Of a stretch of DNA of 64,000 nt, positions 16,067-25,020 are shown in pieces. The stretch is from Actinoplanes auranticolor (GTDB taxonomy: Bacteria > Actinomycetota > Actinomycetes > Mycobacteriales > Micromonosporaceae). The notes under the pieces were generated by a model. The model had not been told where the DNA came from, made no database searches, and worked only from the letters and a program-made list of their open reading frames with translations. The stretch lies in the NCBI RefSeq assembly GCF_018332655.1, contig NZ_BOQL01000052.1:1-64000 (forward strand), in the 5' to 3' direction. A program made the translations under genes and the position numbers. How positions within the stretch are numbered: position 1 is the stretch's first letter; the number at the start of each line of letters is the position of its first letter.

Positions 16067-16597
16067 ATGACCGACGACTTCGACGATTTCTACCGGGACA
16101 CGTCCCGCAGGCTCGTCCGGTACGCGTACGGGCTCACCGGGGACCCGGCCGAGGCACAGGACCTGGTGCAGGAGGCGTACGCCCGGGCGTGGCAGCGGTG
16201 GCGGCGGTTGTCCGGTTACGAGGAGCCGGAGGCGTGGTTGCGCCTGGTCGTCAACCGGCTCTCCGCGGACCGGTGGCGGCGGCTGGGCGTACGCCGGTCC
16301 CGGGCCGCGGCCGATCCGCCGCCCGCACCCGCGGCACCGCCGTCGGAGGACACGGTCCTGCTGGTCCGGGCGATGCGGACGCTGCCGCCGGCCCATCGCC
16401 GGGCGCTGACCCTGTACTACCTGCTCGACCGGTCCGTGGGCGAGATCGCCGCCGAGACCGGGGCCTCGACCGGCACGGTGAAGTCCTGGCTGGCGCGGGG
16501 CCGGGCCGGTCTGGCCGCCACGCTCGGCACGCTGGAGGCCGCCGCCGACCCGGCGCCGGCCGCGGGAACCCGGAAAGGAGCCGGCCATGCCCATTGA
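16067..16597 (+). CDS. ECF RNA polymerase sigma factor, SigE-like subfamily
   Basis: A 176-residue ECF sigma factor. Region 2 runs from about residue 6 (FDDFYRDTSRRLVRYAYGLTG) through the -10 recognition helix EAQDLVQEAYARAWQRW. Region 4 contains LPPAHRRALTLYYLLDRSVGEIA and the recognition helix STGTVKSWLARGRAGL. The linker is Pro/Ala-rich. Its 3' end overlaps the next gene by 11 bp, so the pair is translationally coupled. This is the usual layout of an ECF sigma with its own regulator. A GGAG-like site precedes ATG 16067. Confidence 0.92.
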   Translation: MTDDFDDFYRDTSRRLVRYAYGLTGDPAEAQDLVQEAYARAWQRWRRLSGYEEPEAWLRLVVNRLSADRWRRLGVRRSRAAADPPPAPAAPPSEDTVLLVRAMRTLPPAHRRALTLYYLLDRSVGEIAAETGASTGTVKSWLARGRAGLAATLGTLEAAADPAPAAGTRKGAGHAH

Positions 16598-17999
16598 CCT
16601 CGACGACCTGTTCACCTCGCTGGGCCGGCACGCCGACGCCATCCCGCTGGCGCCGGCGGAGCAGGCCCGGCACCGGGGACGGCAGCGCACCCGGACCCGG
16701 GCGATGGTCGCGGCGGCGGCCGCGGTCGCTCTGATCGCCGCCGGCGCGGGCGCCGTCATAGTGCGGCACGATCGGCAGTCCGCGCCGGTGACGTCGAAGC
16801 GCGCGCTGCCCGCGGTGGGCGCACCGATCGAGTTCGGTGACAAGGCGCGGGCCGCCACCGTGGCGGGCACCGACGGCCGGCTCTACACGGCCTGGCAGAC
16901 CCTCAACGGCCAGATCAGCATGACCGCCGTGGAGCTGCGTACCGGCGCGGTCGCCTGGCCGGCCCGGCCGCTGGGCAGCCGCACCGATGAGCTCCTCGCC
17001 GTCGACGTGTTGCCGCGGGCGCTGGTGGTCACCCTGCGCCACGGATCCGGCAACACGATGCACATCTACGACCCGGCCGACGGCCGGCAGCGGTGGGCAT
17101 TGCCCATCGAGGACGGGGACGAGGTCGTCCAGCACCAGTCTGTGCTGGTCCGGGCCTCGGCGAACGGCCGCACGGAGGCGTTCGACTGGGCGAGCGGGAC
17201 ACGGCGCTGGCAGCTGCCGGCCCAGGCCGACCGGCCGGTGTACACGCTGGGCACCTATCTCGACCGCAACGAGGACCTGCTGCTGGGCCGGCCGTTCTTC
17301 TTCACCGACGACCGGCTGGTGCAGGTCACCCGGGCGGGCCAGGTCCAGGTGCGGGACATCACGACCGGCGAGCTGCGGCGTACGGTCACCGCCGCCCCGC
17401 CGGACACCGATCCCCGCACCTATCTCGCGTACGACGGGTGGCTCTACAACGACGAGCACGAATGTTGCGAGCAGAACGGCTTCCGGGTGCGGGCGACGGA
17501 CCTGCGTACCGATGGGGGCGGTTCCGAGGTGGTGTTCACCCGGGGTCCCGGGCATCAGGTCGACATGGTGCAGATGTGCGGTGAGCTGCGGGTCTGCGTG
17601 AGCGACCAGGACCGGGACGGCACCGGTACGGTCTCGGTGCTCCAGGGGGCGACCGGCCGGCAGCTGTGGCAGGTGCCCGGGGCGAAGAACGGCACCTCGG
17701 TCGCCACCGTGCACGGCTACACGCTGGTCGGCGGGGCCGAGGGCGAGCGGGTGGTCTACGACCGGGACGGCGAGCGGGTCTTCTCGACGCCGGCCGGCTC
17801 GGTGACCTGGCTCGACACGGACACGCTGCTGTTGCTGCCGAGCTTCGTGCCCGGTCCGGCCGGCAAGGTCACGCTGCCGGACGGGAAGGTGACCGTGCTG
17901 GGTGAGGTGCCACCGGCGTCCGACGCGTGCGCCTGGACGCCGGACCGGCTGGCCTGCCCGGTCGGCACCAGCCTGCGGATCTGGGACCTCAGCGGATGA
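16587..17999 (+). CDS. Membrane-anchored beta-propeller (PQQ-like) protein, likely sigma-factor partner
   Basis: A 470-residue protein with three parts. A short cytosolic N-terminus of about 39 residues (MPIDLDDLFTSLGRHADAIP) comes first. One transmembrane helix follows at about 40-60 (MVAAAAAVALIAAGAGAVIV). The long exterior part contains PQQ-like blade motifs such as YDPADGRQRWALP, FDWASGTRRWQLP and LQGATGRQLWQVPG. The cytosolic part lacks the HxxxCxxC zinc motif of classic anti-sigma factors. The overlap with the ECF sigma gene suggests it controls that sigma factor, perhaps by sensing a ligand outside; this is inference. It converges on the amidohydrolase, sharing 11 bp of 3' end. Confidence 0.75.
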   Translation: MPIDLDDLFTSLGRHADAIPLAPAEQARHRGRQRTRTRAMVAAAAAVALIAAGAGAVIVRHDRQSAPVTSKRALPAVGAPIEFGDKARAATVAGTDGRLYTAWQTLNGQISMTAVELRTGAVAWPARPLGSRTDELLAVDVLPRALVVTLRHGSGNTMHIYDPADGRQRWALPIEDGDEVVQHQSVLVRASANGRTEAFDWASGTRRWQLPAQADRPVYTLGTYLDRNEDLLLGRPFFFTDDRLVQVTRAGQVQVRDITTGELRRTVTAAPPDTDPRTYLAYDGWLYNDEHECCEQNGFRVRATDLRTDGGGSEVVFTRGPGHQVDMVQMCGELRVCVSDQDRDGTGTVSVLQGATGRQLWQVPGAKNGTSVATVHGYTLVGGAEGERVVYDRDGERVFSTPAGSVTWLDTDTLLLLPSFVPGPAGKVTLPDGKVTVLGEVPPASDACAWTPDRLACPVGTSLRIWDLSG

Positions 18000-19065
18000 C
18001 CGCGCCGCGCAGCACGATCCGGCTCGGGGCGCGGACCACCCGCAGGTCCCGGCGCGGGTCGGCCTCGTAGACCACCAGGTCGGCGAGGCCGCCCTCGACC
18101 AGGCCGGGAAAGCCGAGCCAGGCCCGGGCCCGCCAGGAGGCGGCGGCCAGCACGTCGGCGGCGGGGATGCCGGCCTCGTGCAGCAACAGCATCTCCTCGG
18201 CGGCGAGACCGTGCCGGATGCTGCCGCCCGCGTCGGTGCCCACGTAGATCGGCACGCCGGCCTCGTGCGCGGACGCCACCACCTCGGGGAAGCCGTCGCG
18301 CAGGGCCAGCATGTGGTCGGCGTACCCGGGGAACTTGGCCCGGGCCTGGTCGGCGATGCCGCCGAAGGTCCGAATGTTGATCATCGTGGGGACCAGGGCG
18401 GTGCCGCGGCGGGCCATCTCGTCGATCAGCTCCAGCGACAGGCCGGTGCCGTGCTCGACCGAGTCGACGCCGGCCCGGACCATCTGGGCCACGCCCTCCT
18501 CGGAGAACGTGTGCACGGCGGCCCGGGCGCCGGCGGCGTGGGCGGCCTCGACGGCGGCGGCCATGGTGGCGGGATCCCACGAGGGGGCGAGGTCGCCGAC
18601 GGACCGGTCGATCCAGTCGCCGACCAGCTTCACCCAGCCGGTGCCGGCCTCGGCCTGGGCGGTGACGGTCGCGACCACGTCGGCCGCGTCGACCTCGATG
18701 CCGATGTCGCGCAGATAACGCCGGGTGGGGGCGACGTGCCGGCCGGCGCGGACCAGCCGCGGGATGCCGGGCTCGTCGTCGAGCTCGGGATAGGGGTACG
18801 GCGAACCGGCGTCCCGCAGGGCCAGCACACCGGCGTCACGGTCGGTGTGGGCGAGCTCGCGGGCCTGGTCGAGGCTCTCGATGGGCTTGGCGCCGTACTG
18901 GATGCCGAGGTGACAGTGCGCGTCGACCAGCCCGGGAACGACGTAGCCACCGTCACTGATGGTCTCGGCGCCGGCGACGGGCTCGAGGGTGATGCGGTCC
19001 CCCACCAGCCAGAGATCGCGGATCTCGTCATCGGGCAGCAGAACCCCACGCACATGCAACGCCAT
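17989..19065 (-). CDS. Amidohydrolase-superfamily metal-dependent hydrolase
   Basis: A 358-residue TIM-barrel hydrolase. The metal-binding HxH is in VVPGLVDAHCHLG. A candidate bridging lysine lies in GTGWVKLVGDW. Histidines follow in ARAAVHTFS and SVEHGTGLS, and the catalytic aspartate is in YVGTDAGGSI. The C-terminal sequence GLADLVVYEADP closes the small beta-sandwich typical of imidazolonepropionase- and prolidase-like members. These enzymes hydrolyse amide or related bonds in small molecules; the substrate is unknown. It begins at ATG 19065 and is 25 bp after the Uma2 gene on the same strand. Confidence 0.88.
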   Translation of the reverse strand: MALHVRGVLLPDDEIRDLWLVGDRITLEPVAGAETISDGGYVVPGLVDAHCHLGIQYGAKPIESLDQARELAHTDRDAGVLALRDAGSPYPYPELDDEPGIPRLVRAGRHVAPTRRYLRDIGIEVDAADVVATVTAQAEAGTGWVKLVGDWIDRSVGDLAPSWDPATMAAAVEAAHAAGARAAVHTFSEEGVAQMVRAGVDSVEHGTGLSLELIDEMARRGTALVPTMINIRTFGGIADQARAKFPGYADHMLALRDGFPEVVASAHEAGVPIYVGTDAGGSIRHGLAAEEMLLLHEAGIPAADVLAAASWRARAWLGFPGLVEGGLADLVVYEADPRRDLRVVRAPSRIVLRGAVIR

Positions 19066-19090
19066 GCGTAAGTCCTACCCGATCAACACC

Positions 19091-19678
19091 TCACTTGTCC
19101 GGAGGGGTGACCTCGCGGATCCGGTCACGGCGTCGGGTCCAACCCGGCAAGTCAAGCGTGACTTCCCAGGGACGTGCGATGGTGAGCAAGCCGTCGGTCT
19201 GCAGTCGTTGCTGGTAGGAGCCGCCTGCACCGAGGAGGAGCTCGGTCAACGTGATGCGCTCAGCCAGCGGATCGATGATCCAGTAGGCCGGGATGCCTGC
19301 ATAGGCATACAGCTGAGCCTTCTCGTGGCGATCACTGACCGCCGATGACGGCGACACAACCTCCACCACCAGGACCACGTCCGCGGCCAGGACCGGGCTG
19401 CGATTCGCACCGGTCTCGCGCATCACCAGCACGTCGGGACGCGGTTCGTTGCGGCTGTCGATCAGAACCGACGAGTCCTCGCCGGGCATCAGGCCGTCAG
19501 GGCAGTTGACGTCCAGCGCATTTGCAGTCATGCGAGCGATGAATGAATGAATCGGCATGGGTGCCGGGGTCAAAGCAAGCCTTCCGTTGATCAACTCATA
19601 GTGAAGATCCTCGGGAAGGCTTGCCACGTCGTCGACGGTCCAGTCTCGCTTGTCCGACAGGTGCACAGCAGCAGTCAT
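19091..19678 (-). CDS. Uma2 family (DUF820) putative restriction endonuclease-fold protein
   Basis: A 195-residue Uma2-type protein with the PD-(D/E)XK nuclease fold. The candidate active-site residues are D in PRPDVLVMR and E in VVLVVEVVSPSS, followed by the DRHEKAQLYAYAGIPAYWIID run that is nearly invariant in the family. These proteins are abundant in actinobacteria and cyanobacteria and have no firmly known role. GGAGGAG lies 5 bp before ATG 19678, which is why the 11-codon longer reading was rejected. Confidence 0.88.
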   Translation of the reverse strand: MTAAVHLSDKRDWTVDDVASLPEDLHYELINGRLALTPAPMPIHSFIARMTANALDVNCPDGLMPGEDSSVLIDSRNEPRPDVLVMRETGANRSPVLAADVVLVVEVVSPSSAVSDRHEKAQLYAYAGIPAYWIIDPLAERITLTELLLGAGGSYQQRLQTDGLLTIARPWEVTLDLPGWTRRRDRIREVTPPDK

Positions 19679-19744
19679 CGGCTCCTCCTCAAGGGGATCA
19701 CCGATGACCATACTAGCTCCATGCCTAGTTGTCGTGCGTCAATA

Positions 19745-21304
19745 TCAGCGCTTGTCGTCGCCGGGCTTTTTGGGGTTGTTGAGCTTGTTGAAGTCGATCT
19801 TCGGGAGCTTGAAACCCGGGGGCAGGCCCTGTGCCCCGCCCAGCGCGTTCGGGTCCAGGCCCGGCGGCAGCTGCGGCATTCCGCCCGGGAAGCCACCCGG
19901 CATCCCGCCGCCCACGCGCGGCCGGTTGCCGCCCTTGGTGCCCTTGCGCTTGTTCTTCGGGCTCTTGGTCGCCTTGCGCCGGTTGCCGCCGGGCAGGCCC
20001 ATCATGCCGCCCATCTGCTTCATCATCTTCTGCGCGTCGGTGAAGCGGTTGAGCAGCTGGTTGACGTCCATCACCGTCACGCCGGAGCCGTTGGCGATGC
20101 GGGCGCGGCGGGAGCCGTTGATGATCTTCGGGTTGGTGCGCTCGCCCGGGGTCATCGAGCGGATGATCGCCGTGACCCGGTCGAAGTGGCTGTCGTCGAG
20201 CTCGGCGATCTGGTCCTTCATCTGCCCCATGCCGGGCATCATGGCCAGCACGTTGGCGATCGGGCCCATCCGGCGCACGGCGATGAGCTGGTCGAGGAAG
20301 TCCTCCAGGGTGAACTGCTCGCCACCGAGCAGCTTGGAGGTCATCTTCTCTTTCTGATCCTCGTCGAAGGCCTGCTCGGCCTGCTCGATGAGGGTCAGCA
20401 CGTCGCCCATGCCGAGGATGCGGCTGGCCATCCGGTCGGGGTGGAAGACGTCGAAGTCCTCGAGCTTCTCGCCCGTGGAGGCGAACAGGATCGGCTCGCC
20501 CGTGACGTGCCGCACCGACAGCGCCGCACCGCCGCGGGCGTCGCCGTCGAGCTTGGAGAGGACCACGCCGGTGATGCCCACGCCGTCGCGGAACGCCTCG
20601 GCCGTGGTGACCGCGTCCTGGCCGACCATCGCGTCGATGACGAAGATGACCTCGTCCGGGTCGACGGCGTCGCGGATGTCGCGGGCCTGCTGCATCATCT
20701 CGGTGTCGATGCCGAGGCGGCCGGCGGTGTCGACGATGACGATGTCCTTCGCCGTCCGCCGCGCGTGCTCGATCGAGTCCTTGGCCACCTGGACCGGGTT
20801 GCCGACGCCGTTGCCGGGCTCGGGGGCGTACACGTCCACGCCCGCGCGGCCACCGAGGACCTGGAGCTGGTTGACCGCGTTGGGGCGCTGCAGGTCACAG
20901 GCGACCAGGAGGACCTGGTGGTTCTGGCCCTTGAGCCAGCGCGACAGCTTGCCGGCCAGCGTGGTCTTACCGGAGCCCTGCAGACCGGCCAGCATGATCA
21001 CCGTGGGCGGCTGCTTGGCGAACTGCAGCCGCCGGCCCTCGCCGCCGAGGACGGTGATGAGCTCCTCGTGGACGATCTTGATGATCTGCTGGGCCGGGTT
21101 GAGCGCCTGCGACACCTCGGCGCCGCGGGCCCGCTCCTTCAGATTGGCGATGAACGACTTGACCACCGGCAGCGCGACGTCCGCCTCGAGCAGCGCGAGA
21201 CGGATCTCGCGCGCGGTGGCGTCGATGTCGGCGTCGGTGAGCTTGCCCTTGCCGCGGAGCTTGGTGAAGATCCCGGAGAGGCGGTCGCTCAAGGTGTCAA
21301 ACAC
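19745..21304 (-). CDS. ffh: Signal recognition particle GTPase Ffh
   Basis: A 519-residue SRP54. The N-domain starts MFDTLSDRLSGIFTKLRGKG. The G-domain has the P-loop GLQGSGKTTLAGKL, VDTAGRLGID and TKLDGDARGGAAL. The methionine-rich M-domain contains MMPGMGQMKDQI and MMKQMGGMMGLPGG and binds signal sequences and 4.5S RNA. The C-terminus is extended by about 70 Gly/Pro/Lys-rich residues. Ffh brings translating ribosomes to FtsY and the Sec translocon. No 4.5S RNA gene was seen nearby. Confidence 0.97.
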   Translation of the reverse strand: MFDTLSDRLSGIFTKLRGKGKLTDADIDATAREIRLALLEADVALPVVKSFIANLKERARGAEVSQALNPAQQIIKIVHEELITVLGGEGRRLQFAKQPPTVIMLAGLQGSGKTTLAGKLSRWLKGQNHQVLLVACDLQRPNAVNQLQVLGGRAGVDVYAPEPGNGVGNPVQVAKDSIEHARRTAKDIVIVDTAGRLGIDTEMMQQARDIRDAVDPDEVIFVIDAMVGQDAVTTAEAFRDGVGITGVVLSKLDGDARGGAALSVRHVTGEPILFASTGEKLEDFDVFHPDRMASRILGMGDVLTLIEQAEQAFDEDQKEKMTSKLLGGEQFTLEDFLDQLIAVRRMGPIANVLAMMPGMGQMKDQIAELDDSHFDRVTAIIRSMTPGERTNPKIINGSRRARIANGSGVTVMDVNQLLNRFTDAQKMMKQMGGMMGLPGGNRRKATKSPKNKRKGTKGGNRPRVGGGMPGGFPGGMPQLPPGLDPNALGGAQGLPPGFKLPKIDFNKLNNPKKPGDDKR

Positions 21305-21368
21305 GGCGCAACTTCCCGTTGGTCAGAGGTGAGGAGATGACCGCAAGCCTAGCCGCCCGGTCGCACGC

Positions 21369-21608
21369 TCACCGGTTGCGCATCCGGTACGTCTTCGCCG
21401 CCGCCTCGATCCGCCGCTGGTTGCGGGTGCCCGGGGCCAGCGAGCGCTTCGCCCGGCCGTACAGGTAGACGCCGCCGCCGACCACGATCGCGCCGACGAT
21501 CAGGTAGGCCAGCGCACCGACCAGCACCTGCAGCAGCTGGACCGCGATCCAGCCCACCACGACGACGCCGGCGATCGTTGCCACCAGGTACGCGATTGCC
21601 TTGCCCAT
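21369..21608 (-). CDS. Small membrane protein of unknown function
   Basis: A 79-residue protein with two adjacent hydrophobic stretches (AIAYLVATIAGVVVVGWIAV and VLVGALAYLIVGAIVVGGGV) and a basic C-terminal tail rich in Arg. ATG 21608 was chosen because GGGAGG lies 6 bp upstream; longer readings add a non-conserved region. It lies 64 bp before ffh on the same strand, a position where many actinobacteria have a small uncharacterised gene. A link to the SRP pathway is suggested only by position. Confidence 0.65.
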   Translation of the reverse strand: MGKAIAYLVATIAGVVVVGWIAVQLLQVLVGALAYLIVGAIVVGGGVYLYGRAKRSLAPGTRNQRRIEAAAKTYRMRNR

Positions 21609-21887
21609 GTCAGCCTCCCGAAGAGATACCCACCCGTGGTCCACCATGCCTCGCCCACGCAAGCGGGCGCATCGGGGCGGACCCGTAGGGGTGGCCGGGC
21701 GGCGTTCGGCCCCGCCACCTGCGTAAATCGCGTATACCGCAAGTAAATGGGCCCAACCCCGACATAGTACAGATGTCCGAAAAGCCGACATCGACCGCAA
21801 CCTTCTGATGAATCACGCCGTTGAGGCACGAGGAACCGGGCGGCTGATCGATCGGCCCCGACGAACATCCGGCGGAAGGACTACGGC

Positions 21888-23729
21888 GTGCCCCTGCGGC
21901 GGATCCTGCGACTGGCGCCCTGGGGAGTCCGGGTGCGCATCCTGAGCACGGTCCAGCGCCGGGTTCTGCCGCACGTCGCGCCGGAGCAGCGGCTCGGGAT
22001 GGCCCGCCGGATCGTGCACCTGTCCGCGCCGCCGCGGCTGCCGCTCATGCGGACCGCGACGGACGCCCCGACGATGCGGGTCCGGGCCGGCCGGGGCTGG
22101 GTCACCGCCCGCCGGGACCCGGCGGCCAGCCCGGCCGGGGTACGGCGGCAGAACCTCGACCGCGTCATCGCCGCCCTGGAGGCCGCCGGCGTCGACTGGT
22201 TCCGGGTGCCCACCCGCGCGCTGCTGCAGACCGCGGTGGCCGTACCGGTGCAGCACCGGGCCCTGGTGGTCCGCCTCCTGGAGGAGCTCACCGGGACCGA
22301 CGCCGGGGTTCTCCAGGTCGTGCGCCCGAGCGGGCACAAGGGGCGCCGGGCCCGGCGCACCGCGGAGATCCTGCGGGTCTGCTGGCCGGTGACCGATCCC
22401 GGCGGCAGCATGCTGCTCGGTCTCGACGTGGGCTGCGACATCGAGTTCTGGCGCCAGCAGGACGGCATCCTCAGCGGGCCGCGGGCGAACCCGATCGCCG
22501 ACGTGATCCCCGCCGGAGAGCCGGTGGTCAGGGCCGGCGAGCCCGCGTTCGGCGCGTTCAGCGCGCCCGACGATCCCGTCCGCTACCGGACCCGGGAGAT
22601 CTTCACGACGCCCAGCCTGGACCGGATCAGCTTCCCGATCGACGCCGTCTTCACCTGGGTCGACGGCGGCGACCCGGCCTGGCAGGCGCGCAAGGCCGCC
22701 GCGCTGGCCGACAACACCTGGCTGCACGGGGCCAGCAAGCTGGCCAACAACGACTCCCGGTACGCCTCCCGCGACGAGCTGCGCTACTCGCTGCGCGCGC
22801 TGCACTGCTTCGCCCCCTGGATCCGGCACATCTTCCTGGTCACCGACGACCAGGTGCCGGCCTGGCTGGACACCACGCATCCGCGGATCACGGTGGTCAG
22901 CCACAAGGAGATCTTCGGCGAGACCGGCACCCTGCCGACGTTCAACTCGCAGGCCATCGAGTCCCGGCTGCACCGCATCCCCGGACTGAGCGAACACTTC
23001 CTCTACCTCAACGACGACGTCTTCATCGGCCGGCCGGTCGGGCCCGAGCTGTTCTTCACGCCCGGCGGGCTGACCCGCTTCTTCCCGTCCACCGCACTGG
23101 TCGACGCGGCCCCGCGCAGCCCGACCGACCCGCCGGCGGACTCGGCCGGCAAGAACAACCGGGAGCTGATCCGGGCCGCCTTCGGCCGCGTGCTGACCCG
23201 CAAGATGAAGCACACCCCGCACCCGTCGCGGCGCAGCGTCATCGCCGAGATCGAGGAACGCTTCGCCGAGTACGTCGAGGCCACCGCCGACCACCAGTTC
23301 CGGCACCCCGACGACATCTCCCTGCTGTCGTCGCTGCAGCAGTACTACGCCTACCTCACCGGGCGGGCGGTGCCGGGCACGATCCGGTTCCGCTACACCG
23401 ACCTGGCCGCGCCGGTGACCCCGTTCAAGCTCGCCGAGCTGCTGCGGCACCGCAACCTCGACGCGTTCTGCCTCAACGACATCGACTCCGACCCGGCCGT
23501 GGCAGCCGACCAGGAGGCGATGCTGGCCGACTTCCTGCCCGCGTACCTGCCGTTCGTCTCGCCGTACGAGCTGAACTCGCCGCGGGCCGCCACCACCGCA
23601 CCGCCGGCCCCGCCCGCCCTGCCGGGCCGCCAGGTCGGCCGCGCCGCCGTGGCGGCCACGGGCGCGCTGCCCGCGCAGCACGACCGCGGCACCGGAGAAC
23701 AGACCTCCACCAACACGCCCGTCGCCTGA
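21888..23729 (+). CDS. Stealth-family sugar-phosphate transferase
   Basis: A 613-residue member of the Stealth family, which includes capsule hexose-1-phosphate polymerases and the human GlcNAc-phosphotransferase. All four conserved regions are recognisable: CR1 in FPIDAVFTWVDGGDP, CR2 from SRDELRYSLRALHCFAPWIR to the LVTDDQVP loop, CR3 around KMKHTPHPSRRS and CR4 near the C-terminal LNDIDSD. The first 250 residues are a family-specific N-terminal extension. It likely joins sugar phosphates into a surface polymer. GTG 21888 follows GGAAGGA. It is the first gene of a plus-strand glycan cassette. Confidence 0.88.
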   Translation: MPLRRILRLAPWGVRVRILSTVQRRVLPHVAPEQRLGMARRIVHLSAPPRLPLMRTATDAPTMRVRAGRGWVTARRDPAASPAGVRRQNLDRVIAALEAAGVDWFRVPTRALLQTAVAVPVQHRALVVRLLEELTGTDAGVLQVVRPSGHKGRRARRTAEILRVCWPVTDPGGSMLLGLDVGCDIEFWRQQDGILSGPRANPIADVIPAGEPVVRAGEPAFGAFSAPDDPVRYRTREIFTTPSLDRISFPIDAVFTWVDGGDPAWQARKAAALADNTWLHGASKLANNDSRYASRDELRYSLRALHCFAPWIRHIFLVTDDQVPAWLDTTHPRITVVSHKEIFGETGTLPTFNSQAIESRLHRIPGLSEHFLYLNDDVFIGRPVGPELFFTPGGLTRFFPSTALVDAAPRSPTDPPADSAGKNNRELIRAAFGRVLTRKMKHTPHPSRRSVIAEIEERFAEYVEATADHQFRHPDDISLLSSLQQYYAYLTGRAVPGTIRFRYTDLAAPVTPFKLAELLRHRNLDAFCLNDIDSDPAVAADQEAMLADFLPAYLPFVSPYELNSPRAATTAPPAPPALPGRQVGRAAVAATGALPAQHDRGTGEQTSTNTPVA

Positions 23730-23757
23730 CCGGCGCCCGACCAAGGAGTTGCATCCC

Positions 23758-25020
23758 GTGAGTTACGACGCCGTCATTCTCGGCCTCGGCTACGTCGGCC
23801 TGCCGCTGGCCCAGCAGGCCATCCGGGCCGGCCTGTCCGTGCTCGGCTTCGACGTCAACGCGGCCGTGGTCGATGCGCTCGGCGCGGGCCGCTCGCACGT
23901 CGACGACCTGTCCGACGCCGACGTGGCCGAGATGCTCGCCGGCGGTTTCCGGACCACCGTGGACGAGAGCCTGATCGCCGCCGCGGACGTCGCGGTGATC
24001 TGCGTGCCGACGCCGCTGTCCGACGGCGACGGACCCGACCTGCGGGCGGTCACCGGCGCCACCGAAGCCATCGGGCGCAACCTGCGTCCGGGCATGCTGG
24101 TCGTGCTCGAGTCGACGACCTACCCGGGCACCACCGACGACGTGGTCCGCCCGCTGCTGGAACGGCTCTCCGGCCTGGTCGCCGGGCGCGACTTCCACCT
24201 GGCGTTCTCGCCCGAGCGGATCGACCCGGGCAACGAGCAGTTCGGCCCGCGCAACACCCCGAAGGTGGTCGGCGGTTACACCGCCGGCTGCACCGAGCGG
24301 GTGGCGCAGTTCTACGGGCGGTTCATCGACACGGTGGTACGCACCCGCGGCACCCGGGAGGCCGAGACGGCCAAGCTGCTGGAGAACACGTACCGGCACG
24401 TCAACATCGCGCTGGTCAACGAGATGGCGCGGTTCTGCCACGAGCTGGACATCGACCTGTGGGACGTGATCCACGCCGCGTCGACCAAGCCGTTCGGCTT
24501 CCAGGCGTTCTATCCCGGGCCGGGCGTCGGCGGGCACTGCATCCCGATCGACCCGAACTATCTGAGCCACAACGTGCGCAGCAAGCTCGGGTACCCGTTC
24601 CGGTTCGTGGAGCTGGCCCAGGAGATCAACGCGACGATGCCGGCGTACGTGGCGCGGCGGGCGCAGAACCTGCTCAACGCCGACGGGCAGGCCGTGCACG
24701 GGGCGCGGGTGCTGCTGCTCGGGGTCACGTACAAGGCCAACATCGCCGACCAGCGCGAGTCGCCCGCCACCCCGCTGGCCCGACAGCTCGCCGCGCTCGG
24801 CGCCAAGCTCAGCTACCACGACCCGCACGTGCTGCGGTGGCACGCCGGCGACGTCGAGGTGCCCCGCACCGACGATCTGGAGGGTGCGGCCGCGGCCGCC
24901 GACCTGGTGATCCTGGTGCAGCACCACCGCGAGTACGACGCCGACCACCTGGCCGGGATCGCCAAGCGGTTCTTCGACACCCGGGGCGTGACCCACGGCG
25001 CGGAGGCGCACCGACTGTGA
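23758..25020 (+). CDS. Nucleotide-sugar dehydrogenase (UDP-ManNAc/UDP-Glc dehydrogenase family)
   Basis: A 420-residue NAD-dependent dehydrogenase. The Rossmann motif is VILGLGYVGLPLA. The central domain has the NTYRHVNIALVNEMARFC helix and the catalytic cysteine in GPGVGGHCIPIDPNY. The C-terminal domain begins VLLLGVTYKANIADQRESP. Such enzymes oxidise a UDP-hexose or UDP-HexNAc to the uronic acid. The sequence is closest in layout to WecC/UDP-N-acetylmannosamine dehydrogenase, but exact substrate is not certain. GTG 23758 has AAGGAG upstream. It overlaps the acyltransferase start by 4 bp (GTGA). Confidence 0.92.
   Translation: MSYDAVILGLGYVGLPLAQQAIRAGLSVLGFDVNAAVVDALGAGRSHVDDLSDADVAEMLAGGFRTTVDESLIAAADVAVICVPTPLSDGDGPDLRAVTGATEAIGRNLRPGMLVVLESTTYPGTTDDVVRPLLERLSGLVAGRDFHLAFSPERIDPGNEQFGPRNTPKVVGGYTAGCTERVAQFYGRFIDTVVRTRGTREAETAKLLENTYRHVNIALVNEMARFCHELDIDLWDVIHAASTKPFGFQAFYPGPGVGGHCIPIDPNYLSHNVRSKLGYPFRFVELAQEINATMPAYVARRAQNLLNADGQAVHGARVLLLGVTYKANIADQRESPATPLARQLAALGAKLSYHDPHVLRWHAGDVEVPRTDDLEGAAAAADLVILVQHHREYDADHLAGIAKRFFDTRGVTHGAEAHRL

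Noticed and set aside
17989..17999. Frameshift at the overlap of the propeller and amidohydrolase genes
   Set aside because: Both proteins end at normal family positions; an 11-bp convergent overlap needs no error.
21761..21777. GACAT-N7-ATGTC inverted repeat before the Stealth gene
   Set aside because: The arms are only 5 bp and it is more than 100 bp from the start. It may be an operator but is too weak to list.
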